From Limnanthes douglasii subsp. nivea (lineage: Eukaryota; Streptophyta; Magnoliopsida; Brassicales; Limnanthaceae): 64,000 bases of DNA. The position numbers were made by a program, and so were the translations under genes. This document shows positions 32,873-44,090 of this stretch, in pieces. The DNA lies in assembly GCA_036936605.1 (NCBI GenBank), contig JAUPFV010000002.1:271382770-271446769 (forward strand). The letters run 5' to 3'. The notes under the pieces are model-generated. The model made no database searches, was not told the origin of the DNA, and saw nothing but the letters and a program-made list of their open reading frames with translations. The first letter of the stretch is position 1. Every line of letters starts with the position of its first letter.

Positions 32873-33571
32873 CTCGTTGTTTGATGTCGAGCTAATTGAG
32901 TGTTTCCCATTGTGACCTTATCTTATCCAAGCTTTTACTTCAACATGACTTCTCACTTTTCCATTTTTATATTACTTTAAGTTTTTTCGAGACATGTCGT
33001 TTGGATAACGATCCTATTACTTTTAAATACTTCATATATTTTTTATCTTTTATTTTAATCTAGAGCAACAATCATTAAAATTTTACTTTCTACTCTTGGT
33101 AAGGTTAAATATTTGATTTTTATTTCTAAATGGAAAACAATTGGTGATCATTAAGGACTTTATTCGTGCGTAGAAGATGATAGTTATAATTTTAATTCTC
33201 TTGAGGCCCATTCTAGAGACGATCCGGATTGCCCTGATGAATTTTATAGTTATGGGAATCCTTTTGTGCTCCGATAAGTGGTGTCATGGTTGGGGTCCTA
33301 GTGGTCTTCCACTTCCACTTTTAATACTATTAAAGAGTCCAAGATCCATTATGAGAAGAGTATTTCCGACAACATAGTTATTCGATGCTCGAGTCTTGAT
33401 GAAACACCATAAAATGCTTATCCCCACGAGACTATCTTCTTTAATACATCTTTTCATTACGATCTCCGACTCACGTTGGACCCATTCACGTCGGATTACT
33501 TGTCGTGACCAACCCCGCACCGAACCAACTTAACCCAAATGGGTGGCGTGTCTTAATAGTCTTTTCAGTAT
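32873..33571. other. E4 internal region, left part
   Basis: About 700 bp without a known domain. One acidic open stretch at 33167-33273 (+ strand) reads LEAHSRDDPDCPDEFYSYG and stops at TAA. It could be a scrap of the element's own protein. Confidence 0.35.
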
Positions 33572-34126
33572 TTTTTAGAAAGGCTAGGCTAATTCAAGAC
33601 CCGTTTTTTCTATAACGAGACACGGTTATAGTGAGACCCGGCTTGGCTATAACGAGACCCCCATTAATTACGAAATTGTCACTGATATAAATACCAAAAC
33701 TCTCAAATTCACCCACTTTCTTTCTTCCGAAACCCTAATTCTCTCTAATCCAATATTTTGAAACACTAAATTTTTTAAATCCAACCGCATAAACTTGTTA
33801 AAGTACGAATTCTCTACACCATTGTGGTATTTTTTTAAAATTTGGATCTCTATTTGTAGTGATATTTAGAGTTTTTTTCGGATAAAAAAATCAAATTTTC
33901 TTCTACTTATAATTTATTTTTGATTGTTTGATTATATTTATATATTTAGTTAGACCGTTGGCTTCAATTCGGTACATATTCTAATGAATTTGGGATTCTA
34001 TAACTCATATTTACGATTTTCAGGACTATTGTGGAATAGAGATATCGACGCACGAATGTGCGTGGAAATGACTGTTCCAAATTCTTTGTATGCCTTTTAT
34101 GTTTTTACAGTAAAATCAAATTTATA

Positions 34127-34129
<3 letters not shown>

Positions 34130-34161
<32 letters not shown>
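34130..34161. repeat. (TA)n microsatellite
   Basis: Uninterrupted AT/TA dinucleotide run of 32 bases inside the outer MULE. Confidence 0.95.
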
Positions 34162-34164
<3 letters not shown>

Positions 34165-34855
34165 TTTTTTTAGTGTACTTTGATTGTATGATAATTGCTT
34201 TAATGTATTAAATAATTAAAAATAAGATTAATAAAAAATATAAAAACTATTCACTATCATTTTTTTTAAATGTTCAATCCCCATATGTAATTAAAATCGA
34301 AGTAAGAACCGAAACGTTAAATCTGGCAAGAAAGCGTTTTCAATTGACAAAATTTGCCATGATTCGATAAAATCCACGCACGAACATGCGTGATTTTGCA
34401 TGTTCCACGCGTGTTCTTGTGTGCGGGTGTATAAAATTTCGCACGATAAGGTGCGAATTTATGTTTGTAAGTCTAAAAATTTAATTTTTTTCCTCAATGT
34501 TTCTCTCCAAATGGTCAGTGAGGGGCTCATCCTCGTCCGAACGAAAATCTTTAAAATTGCAGGTAAAGTCATCTTTATAATCATTCAAATACATAGTATG
34601 AACTAGATTTCGAGATGCTTTTCTGATTTTTGGGTTTATGGGTTAATGAGTTTATGGGTTTATGTTATTTTAAAAAAAAAATTGGTTTTTAAGTTTATTG
34701 GTTCTTGGGTTTTTCTTGAATATTAGAGAGAAAAGTAGTATAGAGAGAAGAGAGAAGGTAGGAATGAGATGCGTGGAAAAATTAAGGTTTTTATATTTAG
34801 GGGTAGTTTAGTAATTTATCATTCAATGAAAAAATATGGAATTTGGGTCTCACTA

Positions 34856-35751
34856 TAAAGAAATGGGTGAAGCTATTTCCCCCATAAAATTTATTATTTC
34901 CTCCATCATTCATAAAAGACCCCATCTTGTTATTTCCTCCATAAAGGAAAATCCCAATTTATCCTTGTTTTAATTTTAAATCAAAAATCCAAATTTCTCC
35001 AGTAACTATCCACCTTCACATCTTATCTTCTAACCCTAAAAAACCCTAACCACACCAAACAATTTTGAAGCAGTTTCTGGAGTTCCAAAGATAAAAATCT
35101 ATCGTTAATCTTATTTTTATTTTAAATATGTGGGTTGACATATTGAATAAAATCTCTTTTTAAATCTATGATTTTTTTTCATAATGAGTTATAAGAACTC
35201 TATATGCAGATAACAAACTTTAATCGTTTATAATCGAGTTCCTGCATATCGAGTTACTAGTTTAATCGTTTTTTAATATCAATTTCTTGTTTAATTGTTT
35301 ATTTCCTGTATATTGAGTTCAGAATATAGATTTTCTGTGGTTTGATTAGTGTCTGTTGATTGATTTTTTTTAAATATTATATGTGATTCTGATTTCCTAA
35401 CTCCGAATCACGTGCTTTAAAAAAACATGTTATTCGGGGTGGTTGTCTGTCTGGGACCTACATGTTTTGTTTTTGAAAAAACATGTAATTTTGTGCTAAT
35501 CTTAAAAATAATTGAGTTTTTATGTTTTTATTGTTTAATTTAAGAAATTAAATCATATATGTTGGCTGTAATTTATCTTAATGATGTGTTTGCTGTAATA
35601 AGGGTTTGATAATGGATAGTGGCATCAAATTATAAATTGGAAAATAAATAAAGGACAAGAAGGTAAAAACAAATATTTAGTTTTTTATTAAAAATTTAAA
35701 ATGGAGGAAATAATAGATCTTATGGAGGAAATAGCTTCACCCTAAAGAAAT
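34856..35751. repeat. 9-bp target duplication of nested MULE
   Basis: TAAAGAAAT at 34856-34864 and 35743-35751. Removing the nested element plus one copy restores CACTATAAAGAAATGGGGTC, which is the inner part of the outer MULE's right terminal repeat. Confidence 0.88.
34865..35742. mobile_element. Nested non-autonomous MULE (878 bp, 42-bp TIRs)
   Basis: The left terminus GGGTGAAGCTATTTCC..CCATAA and the inverted right terminus GGGTGAAGCTATTTCC..CCATAA match over about 42 bases with three or four differences, ending TATTATTTCCTCCAT. The interior has a pyrimidine-rich stretch with TAACCCTAAAAAACCCTAAC and no transposase. It sits inside the right TIR of the outer MULE. The short AT-rich interior could be captured host sequence, but this is not demonstrated. 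Confidence 0.88.
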
Positions 35752-35783
35752 GGGGTCTTGGTTTAGTCGTGCCCTTTTTAGAA

Positions 35784-36749
35784 TTAGGGAAGTTCTTTAT
35801 TTGATCTCACTATTTACACTTTCTGTGTCCTCAAGCAAACGAAAAAAAAACTCACTTTAACCATCTTTAGCAAAGCCCTGTGTTGGTGTCGGGTTTGCCT
35901 CAATCCAACCAGATATGAAACTCTCATTTCTTCTTTATGAGTGGTAATGTGTCATTTCCCTAAAAGGGTTATGTATACTCGAACTTTTCCATGTGTGGTT
36001 TGCATCGAATCAAAGGTTCTCAGCCTCGTGTTTATGTGCCTTTTACTTATCCTTTAATGGTATATTTTTATCTTTTACATCTAAACGTGCCAAAACTCTT
36101 CCTAAGAATAATTTATGCACACATTTCCATCAACACTTGCTCAATCTTCTTGACCCTCACAAATTAGCATCATACCTTCTTATTATCACTTTATAGATAT
36201 TTCTCAGCCCAACAACTTTATTGAATCCGATATTTTGAGTTTTCTACCTCCAATGTCGAGTCTTCAAGCCAAACTGATGCACAAACTTAAGGCATGTTCC
36301 TAGGGTACCGACACAAACTAACTGACTCTCGCTGCTAATCCTCCAACCGTGGTTTCACCATCCTCCAAGTTTTATGACTCCAAGCATACCCGTCTAGCGA
36401 TGCCTGATACGATTTGTACTAGCTCACTTACTTGGTGAGCTAGGTCACCAATCCTCTCATTTGTGAGGACGACCGTGTCATCATTTTCTTCGTCGTCATC
36501 GGAAGGGACAAATGTCACGTCGTCCGTAGGAATAGCCCATGTGTAACTGTTGTCCCCTCGGACCGAGGACTTCCCACCTCTATTGGATGGTATATTTTGT
36601 TCTCCGCGCCCACCTCTCTTGATGAAGTAAGCTATAGGGATGACACCCTCTACACCTCAAGTGTATAGTGTTGAAAAAGGTATAGGGGTTTCAAGTTGAT
36701 AGGTTTGAAGGCTAGCTGATTTCGTTTCTTGGAAACATAACTAAAATAG
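35784..36749. other. E4 internal region, right part
   Basis: No pol motif. The + strand has broken open stretches near 35990-36190 with no recognised domain. The - strand carries the open stretch described at 36372-36663. Confidence 0.35.
36372..36663 (-). pseudogene. Open reading stretch of E4, unidentified
   Basis: About 96 codons open on the - strand without a nearby ATG: Arg/Gly-rich start (RGGRGEQNIPSNRGGKSS), then DVTFVPSDDDEENDDTVV and a short amphipathic end (RIGDLAHQVSELVQIVSGIA). GC content is higher than that of neighbouring DNA, which supports former coding use. It may be a gag fragment; no homology is recognised. Confidence 0.35.
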
Positions 36750-37732
36750 TGATAAACAAATCACACAACCTTTTAACACTTAATGAAATTTAAAAAATGA
36801 ATATCACAATAAAAGGAGACAAATGAACTTGAATATCACACAACCTTGTCATATATTCTTATTTATACTATTAACTCTAGTTTTTTACCCGTTTTACAAG
36901 TGAGACACTAGCTACTTATATAGTGGTATTCTTTTGAAGGAGTCTTAAGTTGTTGCCTCCTCATTGGTGCAACCTTTTTTGAGTATTTATGCGCTTTATC
37001 AGAGGGGGTACATATTTGAGAGCTGATTCACCGTAAAATGTCCGGTCTTTTACCTATACATTATCACACACGATTTTTGTACACTTAACGACGTTAGAGA
37101 TTAGAGGTCTCACTGATGGTTATAACAAATACTAAATGTTAATAACTTATGATCATAGGAGCAGTGAATGCACGCTCTCAGTGGGTTTAGTGTATTAACC
37201 TAAGAGACAAAACTTTTCCAAACGAGTGCAATAGTGCAATATGAGGCTTTCTGACCCACAAAATGGTGCATGGTCGAGTGACCAAGTTCATCGTGAACAC
37301 ACACTAAGATGCGATCAGATGAAACCTAAACAATTTTTCAGGCATGTAACGCTTGGTCACGAGTATACGGAAGGTAGGCGTAGACGGCGTTGGTCGCATT
37401 ATCAGACATGACTTGGCTAAACTGGTCAAATCCGATTACGTTTTGCCGCGAAAGTGGGCACGATTAGGTACTGAGGCCTCTGATCACACATATATGTGCG
37501 ATATAGAAAGAGATTGACCTATCAACAAGATCTTATTGTTTCTGGTCATGCATCATCTTTTCAACGCTATGGGGCACGTTTGGTCGTGCAATTGATTATA
37601 GTTAAACATTTTATGATTCGATTTTTTGTCAATTTTTTTCATCGTGACGTCAAAACACTAGTTTCTTTTTGTTTTCTATTCGGATGGTTTATTTTAGATT
37701 TATTTATTCCGTATCAATATAAAAAATAAACA
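36750..37732 (-). repeat. E4 right LTR-like repeat
   Basis: Begins TGATAAACAAATCACACAAC and follows the left copy block by block (AACACTTAATGAAATTTA, GAATGCACGCTCTCAGTGGG, GTTCATCGTG). Similarity fades in the last third. The ORF at 37496-37729 is not supported as a gene. Confidence 0.6.
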
Positions 37733-39379
37733 CAAAACAATAATAATTTTATCCATTCTGAAAAAATTATTTAACACAACACTGAAACATAAAAAACAGA
37801 TTTAATTTTAAAAAATTAATACGATAAACAAGGCCTTTTTTAGTACCAGTAGTTGTTAAGAATGTTCATGAAATTTTTTATTTAATAACTTAAATCAATC
37901 ATTCAACCACACGTTATTATTCCACGCCGGGTCAATTTGTTGTCGCCTAGCTTAGATCTACACTTCATATCTGATTCAGACAATCCAAAATGAAACTGAC
38001 ACATTTCCAAACCATATTGACTTCACTAAAATCGAAATTTCCATGAAAAGATAACCGAAAAAAACACGATTTACTTAGTATATACCTGCGAAGCTACAAG
38101 TGTCCTTATTTGTATAGAATTTTATTTAGTCCTTGTTTGGATAGACTTATTAGTTTACCTAACCGATATGTTATTAAATACGCTCTAAAATCATAATCCG
38201 AACCCAAATTTGGTTTCACACGAGAAGAATTGTTTTTCATATAAATATATTTAGAAGATAGTTATTGATCTGTATATATTATTTTACGATAATATGTATA
38301 TTATATCATTGCCGTAATTATCCGTCAAAAAGGAATTAATCAATTTTATATAAAAAAAATTGATTAATAGAATTAGATGTAAAATATCAAATAATATTTC
38401 TTTTAAATTATTTTAAAATTAAATGGAATTGTGTTGCGTATTTTTCATAATTTGAAAAGTTTGGATCACAAATATTTTTGTTTTCCAACAGTGACTTTTT
38501 TTTTAAAAAAATTTAACTAATTAAAAATAATTATTCTTTTTAAATAATATAATTATTTTTAATGTATACTTTGATGTTTCGGTAAAAATTGTTATAAATT
38601 CTTTTTAGAATAGTTTTTTTTATTTAAAAAACATTAAATAAATATAAAAGTGTTTTTATAAATACATGGAGTATACCCGAGGAATAACATAAAAAACCAG
38701 AAAAAGAAGAAGTCAATATTTGACCAAAACTTGGCCGAACATTACAACAAAGCCAGGCAAAAGTGTTAAAACTTAAAAGATCGACCTATACTTAGACAAA
38801 CAAGAATAACAAAGCAAACCGGAAAAGCTAAAACCGACGTGATCAAAGAGACTGGACATTATTTTCCTAAGCGACCAAAAACTACAAACGAGAAGGGATA
38901 GATGCTTGCATCAATTAAAACATAATTAAGTTAGAAGTATAAAGGGATTGAATTGGTCAGGCCACCTTCGTATTAAAGAATCTGAAACGAGTGTAAAAAA
39001 GCATGCGGTAGAACACTACAAACGCGAGGGTTGGAGAGGATCCAAAAATTCTTTAACATATCTCTCACATTAGACGTGGTAGATAGTATCGTCAAAGCAA
39101 GCATGCCAAAGGTATCGTAAGCTGGATGGAGACCAGTTAGAAGCCCTATGGATCCAAGTGACCAAATTATAATTACATCTTAAAGAAGAACCAAACTTGA
39201 AGCCTGTGAAATACTAGATGATATGAGCAAGGCCTTGAATGAACCCCGTATGCTCTTAGAATAGTTCTTGAAACAAAATAACTAGATTAGTAAAAATTAT
39301 ACGGCCATATATTATACAAAAAATAATTGAATGATATAAAAAAGGTAATTGTCGACAACATGAAAACTATTATGCGAAT
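37733..39379. other. AT-rich intergenic DNA
   Basis: No gene recognised. A perfect 13-bp-stem hairpin (ATTAATCAATTTT ... AAAATTGATTAAT) lies at 38335-38367. The part at 38880-39250 is less AT-rich but shows no open frame or motif. Confidence 0.35.
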
Positions 39380-40369
39380 GAACATGATTTTGATTTAAAA
39401 GTTAGATGTAGGTTATATGTGGCTAGAAGATGACACGTGAGCTCGAAAAAAAGTTCAGGTATAGCTAAACATTAGATTAAGTTTTTCCATAAGTTAAGTC
39501 TTTGTACATAATTTAGGTATTGACATGAGATAAATCTTGACAAGAAGTTATGGTCTCAACATGAAGTTAGGTTTCAAGAAGCTTCAAGTTTCGGCTGGTA
39601 TGGGGAATAAGACTAAAGTGTTTCGATATATTGGTTTATATTTCACTTGATAATAACTTAGATGTCAAGGTGGTACATGTTTGTTATAACTGATTATAAA
39701 TGTTATTTGATCGCACCGTTGATGTGAATATAATACAAGTTTGTTATAAAGGTTTAATGTATTATTTTATCAAAGTCATTGATCTGAATAATAGTATATA
39801 TCATTGTAACAAAATTGGTATGATATTGTGAGCATATGTAAAAAGATCAACATTTAAAATTAGAGTTAAATGATTGTTGAAAATAAAGCTTTTAGATATA
39901 GTAGCTTTTGTTTGTGAGAGAAAGTGTTGACATAATTAAGTGATTTTAAAAACTAAGAATTTTTTTAAAGAACATCACTAGAAATATACTAAAATAAATA
40001 CTTAGATATGAGAAATACCCATGAAAACTTGATGCATTGTTTTGAGAAGTTATAAATATTGCGTTTTTATTTTTATTTTGCGTTCATATAATTTACTTTA
40101 ATTGTTCCATCTAAAGAATTATATTGGTTTCCCATGGGTGTGAGATTGCTCCATAGGTTAAATCTTATAAATCATTTATTGTTAATTTGTTGTTTATGTT
40201 TTATTTTTGTCAAACCACAAGGAGGTTGATTTTCATAGTTGGAGAAACTGAAAATGCATGAACTATAACACCAAAACACAAGTATTGAATTCGAAGCCAC
40301 TCCAATAGTAAAAAACTTGGTATTCTATCCACTGATCTACGAGACTGTGTGGGTCTTATCTCCCTAACA
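39380..40369 (+). repeat. Copia A 5' LTR (eroded)
   Basis: Aligns piecewise with 42966-44090; the first ~150 bases are poorly conserved and appear deleted in part. Ends ...TCCCTAACA just before the primer-site remnant at 40372. Confidence 0.6.
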
Positions 40370-40371
40370 AG

Positions 40372-40384
40372 TGGTACGATGAGC
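40372..40384 (+). other. Copia A primer binding site remnant
   Basis: TGGTACGATGAGC directly after the LTR end, a mutated form of the TGGTATCAGAGC initiator-Met tRNA site used by most plant copia elements. Confidence 0.5.
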
Positions 40385-40689
40385 ATGAATATCTGATAAT
40401 GGTATTAATTGATCACTAGTGATCAACACTGGAGGAAGAAGGGTATAGATATGTAAATATAATTCCAAATAAATTTAATTTTGATAAGTTCATCGAAAAT
40501 AATAATTTTCATCTCTACAAGACTCATTGTACATAAGGGGTTTTCTTCTTCATTTGATGATAAAGTTGCAAAGGAGATTAATGTCGAAGTCTTGTCCAAG
40601 TTTTATAATGCATTTTTTTAGTTTGGAATATAAAGTATGAGAGATAGCTCAAGAGTCTACTACCATAGGGATTTGGAATAATACTGGAG

Positions 40690-41278
40690 TTATTTACATG
40701 AATAAATATTTGGTAAATAAATTGTATCTCAATAAACATTTGTATACTATGAATATGGATGGTGTCAAAGAGATCATAATACACTTGGATTATTTTAGTA
40801 TGATCATTATTGATTTGAATGCAGTAGAAGTCAATGTTGAAGATGATGATCTAAAAATTATCCTCTTGCGATCTTTGTAAAAAGGTGTATAAACACTTTA
40901 TTGACATTATGCTCTATGAAGATTAATCTCTTACCATGTTTAAATTAATTCATGCTCTGATTCAAACGATCTTTAGTGGAAGGTTGTTTTGAAGAGTGAC
41001 TCTGCTATAGATATTTTGAGTATGAAAGGAAGGTTTGGTAAGATAAGTTCAATCAAGAAAAGAGGAAACTCAAAATCCAGATCTAGAAAATTAGTTATTA
41101 AGTCTATAGTGAAATATTGGTTATGTAAAAAGGAAAATCATATCAAGAAGAACTGTCGGGAGAAAATGAATCGAGATAATAATAAACAGTTTAAAGTAAA
41201 AGATGTCTCAATAGTTTCATATGATTATGAATATATTAATGTACTAACGGATTCTACTTGGAGGTATGATATTAATTA
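40690..41278 (+). pseudogene. Copia A gag with zinc knuckle (decayed)
   Basis: NKLYLNKHLYTMNMDGVKEI and HLDYFSMIIIDLNAVEVNVE match the UBN2-type copia gag pattern, followed by DDDLKIILLRSL. After stops near 40878-40990 the open stretch 40989-41278 holds a basic segment and the zinc knuckle CKKENHIKKNC with the spacing of C-x2-C-x4-H-x4-C partly preserved (WLCKKENHIKKNC). The end (TDSTWRYDIN) abuts the former protease, where FHMTFNKH is still visible near 41310. Confidence 0.75.
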
Positions 41279-41289
41279 ATTTTTAATCC

Positions 41290-42420
41290 AAATAGATTTA
41301 TTCCATATGACTTTCAACAAACACTGGTTACGACTTCGAAGGAGTTTGATGGTTCATACTGGAGGATGATGAGTGGTATGATGTAAAAAGAATGAGAAGT
41401 TTTAAGTTTATGTTGTCTACATGAATTAAAAGAATCATAACAAATTTGAGGTATGCCATTGATGTTAAATGAAAAATTTTATCTAATAGAATTTTAGATG
41501 AGAAATGATATATCTATAAGGGTGGAAATGACAGACTTAGGATTATGTATAGCTCACTAGCTGTTATAAAATACTATAAAATCAATGGTGTATTAGTTTT
41601 CCTGAATAATTTTAGTCATGGGAGTGTGTCTACTGTTGAGAGTAATCTTACCAAGCTATGACACATGAGGTTAGGATATTTGAGTGAAAAGGTCTAAAAA
41701 CACCTAGTGAGCAAAAGTTGTTAAATGGTGAAGTATGGGTTATATTTTTGAAGACAAAGAATTTTATATACTATATGTTTCTAATTAAAAACTATTTTAG
41801 AAAAGTATGGGTTATACTTTTGAAGACCAAAGATAAAATATTTGATGTTTTTAAGAATTAGAAAAATAATGTAAAGAATCTGTATAGGAAGATGTTGGAG
41901 TAGTTAAGGATTGATAATGACTTAGAATTTGTGAATGTATTGTACACCATCTATTATTATAAACTTGCCATTGCTAGGCACAAAAATACGAAAGGAACTA
42001 CTCAATAAAATGGTCTTTATGAGAGGATGAATCAAACCTTACTTGATAGAGTGAGGTGTATGTTTATGATAGTTGCAATAGGTTGGAATTTTTTTAGAGA
42101 CGTTTTCAAGATAACTACATATATCATCAAGGGGAGCCCATCTACGATACTAGAAATTTAAGTGTCCTCAAAGAGGTGGACTATAAAGAAATCAATGTTG
42201 AACCATATGAGAGTGTTTGGATGTGTTGTTTATGAAAATGTGAAGCAAGATAAGCTTTATCTAAGAGCATTAAATATATACTTCTTGGATATCTGGAAGG
42301 AGTAAAAGGGTATAGAGTATTATAAAAGGGTATAATAAAGTATTTTTATCCAGAAATATTTAATTAGAAAAGATGTGTCATTTAATGTAGCTGAGATGAA
42401 ACTACTCAAGAAAGTAAAAA
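41290..42420 (+). pseudogene. Copia A protease/integrase remnant (decayed)
   Basis: Multiple frames: GAG-pre-integrase scraps near 41560-41700 and the integrase core end with GLYERMNQTLLDRVRCM (about 42012-42062). HMRVFGCVVYENVKQDKLY and a FLGYLEGVKGYRV-type copia spacer follow near 42200-42320. No uninterrupted frame exceeds about 60 codons. Confidence 0.65.
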
Positions 42421-42639
42421 GATACGCATATTAATACAGATGGTGGAACTAGAGTTGGCATAGAGTATGAACAAGATAGTGAAGTAAATTATGCATCTTT
42501 CAAATCTTGTTTCACAATTGGTATATATTCGGTTTTGACATGGGAATTTTAACCACTTCATGGTTTGCCATTCGCTGGGAGTTTGATGTTTCAAATGTTC
42601 ATGGTTTGTCACTACATAAGCTAATTACATGGTTACAAA

Positions 42640-42960
42640 TAATGCAATTAAAAAAGGCATATGGTTTAAAGTGTTAATAAGTGAGATCATTGGTAAAGAG
42701 TAGGAAGTGACATTGTATAATGACAATACTAGTGCTCTTCACTTGATGAAGAATCATAAGTCCCAAGCTTCACTTCATCAAATATATGGTGGGAAAAGAT
42801 AAAGTGAAGATTGGATATATTGCAAGTGAAGATAACCATTCAGATTCTTTAACGAAGTTAATGCTAGTTTCAAAGCTCGAATATTATATGAAACTTGTTC
42901 AAATCTAGGATGCATATGGACTAAATGCCTATAGAAACCAATAGTTGGAACATTGGGGTT
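42640..42960 (+). pseudogene. Copia A RNase H terminal part
   Basis: EVTLYNDNTSALHLMKNHKS resembles the copia RNase H stretch around the conserved D-N/S residues. It ends shortly before the 3' LTR. The ~0.7 kb RT domain that should lie between integrase and here is absent (only about 220 bp separate them). Confidence 0.6.
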
Positions 42961-42965
42961 ATGGA

Positions 42966-44090
42966 TGTTGGAGTGATTAAAATCCTATATGGAGAATTTT
43001 TATATGTAGGATATAACTAACTAGAAGAATAAACAGGAGCTCCACATGAAGTTTTGGTCTCTACTAAAGGGTTTGCCTATTGTCGAGGGATTAGTCTCTG
43101 AAACAATTGGCTACTATAGGGTCTTGATCTCAGGTGAGTGGGTTTCGACCACTGTAGAGACTTTGGCCTCACCAATGAGTTTTGTCTTAGCATGAGTAAA
43201 GTCTCATTACATAAGTTTAGAACTCAAAAGGATTCAAGTCCTATAAGAAATTCATGGTCTCAATATGAGGTTTTGACAAGAACTTTTGGGAAGAAGTCCT
43301 AATATGAGTTAAATCTAGGATTTGGGAAGCTTCAAGATTCGGTTGGTTTGGACAATAAGTCTGAAACTAATTCGATATATTCGTTTGGATTTAAATGGAT
43401 AATATAAAATATCAAGGTCGTACAAATTTGTTATAACTGAGTATGAGTACTATTTGATAATAGTCATTGGTCTGAATATAATACAAGTTTGTTATAATTT
43501 TTTACTATACTATTTTATCACAATCATTAATCTAAATAATAGTACAAGTTGTTATAATAGCCTTAGATTAATATTGTGAACATGGTGTATGCATGTCCTA
43601 ATCTACACCCTATTTAAGTTCATATATATCTAGAAATATAGTGGAAGTGTTCTTGCTGAAAACAGAGCTTTATAAAGAAAAACCTTTATTTGTGAGATAA
43701 AATGTTGGAGGAATTGAGTAATTTCAGAAGTTAAGAGATATCATTGAAAACATGATATTATATTTTGAGATGTTTTGAACGAAGCGTATATGTTCGTAAT
43801 TTTGTCCTTATAATTTTGCGTAATTGTTCAATTTATAAAATTAGATTTATTTCCCGTGGATATAAGAGTGTTTTATAATGAAAATTATATAAATAGTGTG
43901 TTTTGTATTTACTTTTTATGTTTAATTCTTCCAAAAGTGTAGGAACTTTGATTTTTAGAATTACATGAACTGAAGTGCATGAACTATAGTTCCAAACCAT
44001 ATGCTTCGAAGCCGAAGCAAAACGAATAGTTGGAAACTTAGTTTTCCACCTATTGATCTACCACGTTGTGCAATACTTATTTTCATAACA
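42966..44090 (+). repeat. Copia A 3' LTR
   Basis: TGTTGGAGTGATTAAAATCC to TTTTCATAACA. The polypurine-like ATTGGGGTTATGGA lies just upstream. Its 3' ~200 bp recurs in tandem to the right (see 43900-46090). Confidence 0.7.

Larger units (their letters stand above)
33581..35774. mobile_element. Outer non-autonomous MULE with ~45-bp terminal inverted repeats
   Basis: The left end AGGCTAGGCTAATTCAAGAC and the inverted right end GGGCACGACTAAACCAAGAC align at most positions. The match continues inward through CCC and TCTATAACGAGAC versus TTTATAGTGAGAC. Near the left end the TATAACGAGAC / TATAGTGAGACCC word is repeated three times. About 1.3 kb remains after subtracting the nested element. No transposase is encoded. 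A 9-bp perfect duplication supports the Mutator superfamily. Confidence 0.8.
33572..35783. repeat. 9-bp target duplication of outer MULE
   Basis: TTTTTAGAA at 33572-33580 and 35775-35783, perfectly conserved, bracket the element at 33581-35774. Confidence 0.8.
31841..37732 (-). mobile_element. E4: LTR-flanked element without recognisable pol
   Basis: Two ~1-kb diverged direct repeats (31841-32872 and 36750-37732) flank about 3.9 kb. Of this, 2.2 kb is a later MULE insertion plus its target duplication. The remaining ~1.65 kb has no RT, protease or integrase motif. A - strand open stretch close to the right repeat suggests gag-side to the right, hence - orientation, but this is weak. Structure fits a large non-autonomous LTR derivative. 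The repeats are strongly diverged, and no target duplication was found, so the ends are approximate. Confidence 0.6.
39380..44090 (+). mobile_element. Copia A: decayed Ty1/copia element
   Basis: The left LTR (about 39380-40369) and right LTR (42966-44090) share blocks such as TATCAAGGTCGTAC, AATACAAGTTTGTTATAA and CACTGATCTACGAGACTGTG-like ends. Between them lie gag, a zinc knuckle, integrase fragments and the RNase H end. The RT domain is missing. The LTR start TGTTGGAGTGATT at 42966 is typical for copia; the left LTR start is eroded. Confidence 0.8.

Noticed and set aside
38335..38367. 13-bp-stem hairpin as a MITE or terminator
   Set aside because: Too short, without flanking duplication, in very AT-rich DNA where such palindromes arise by chance.
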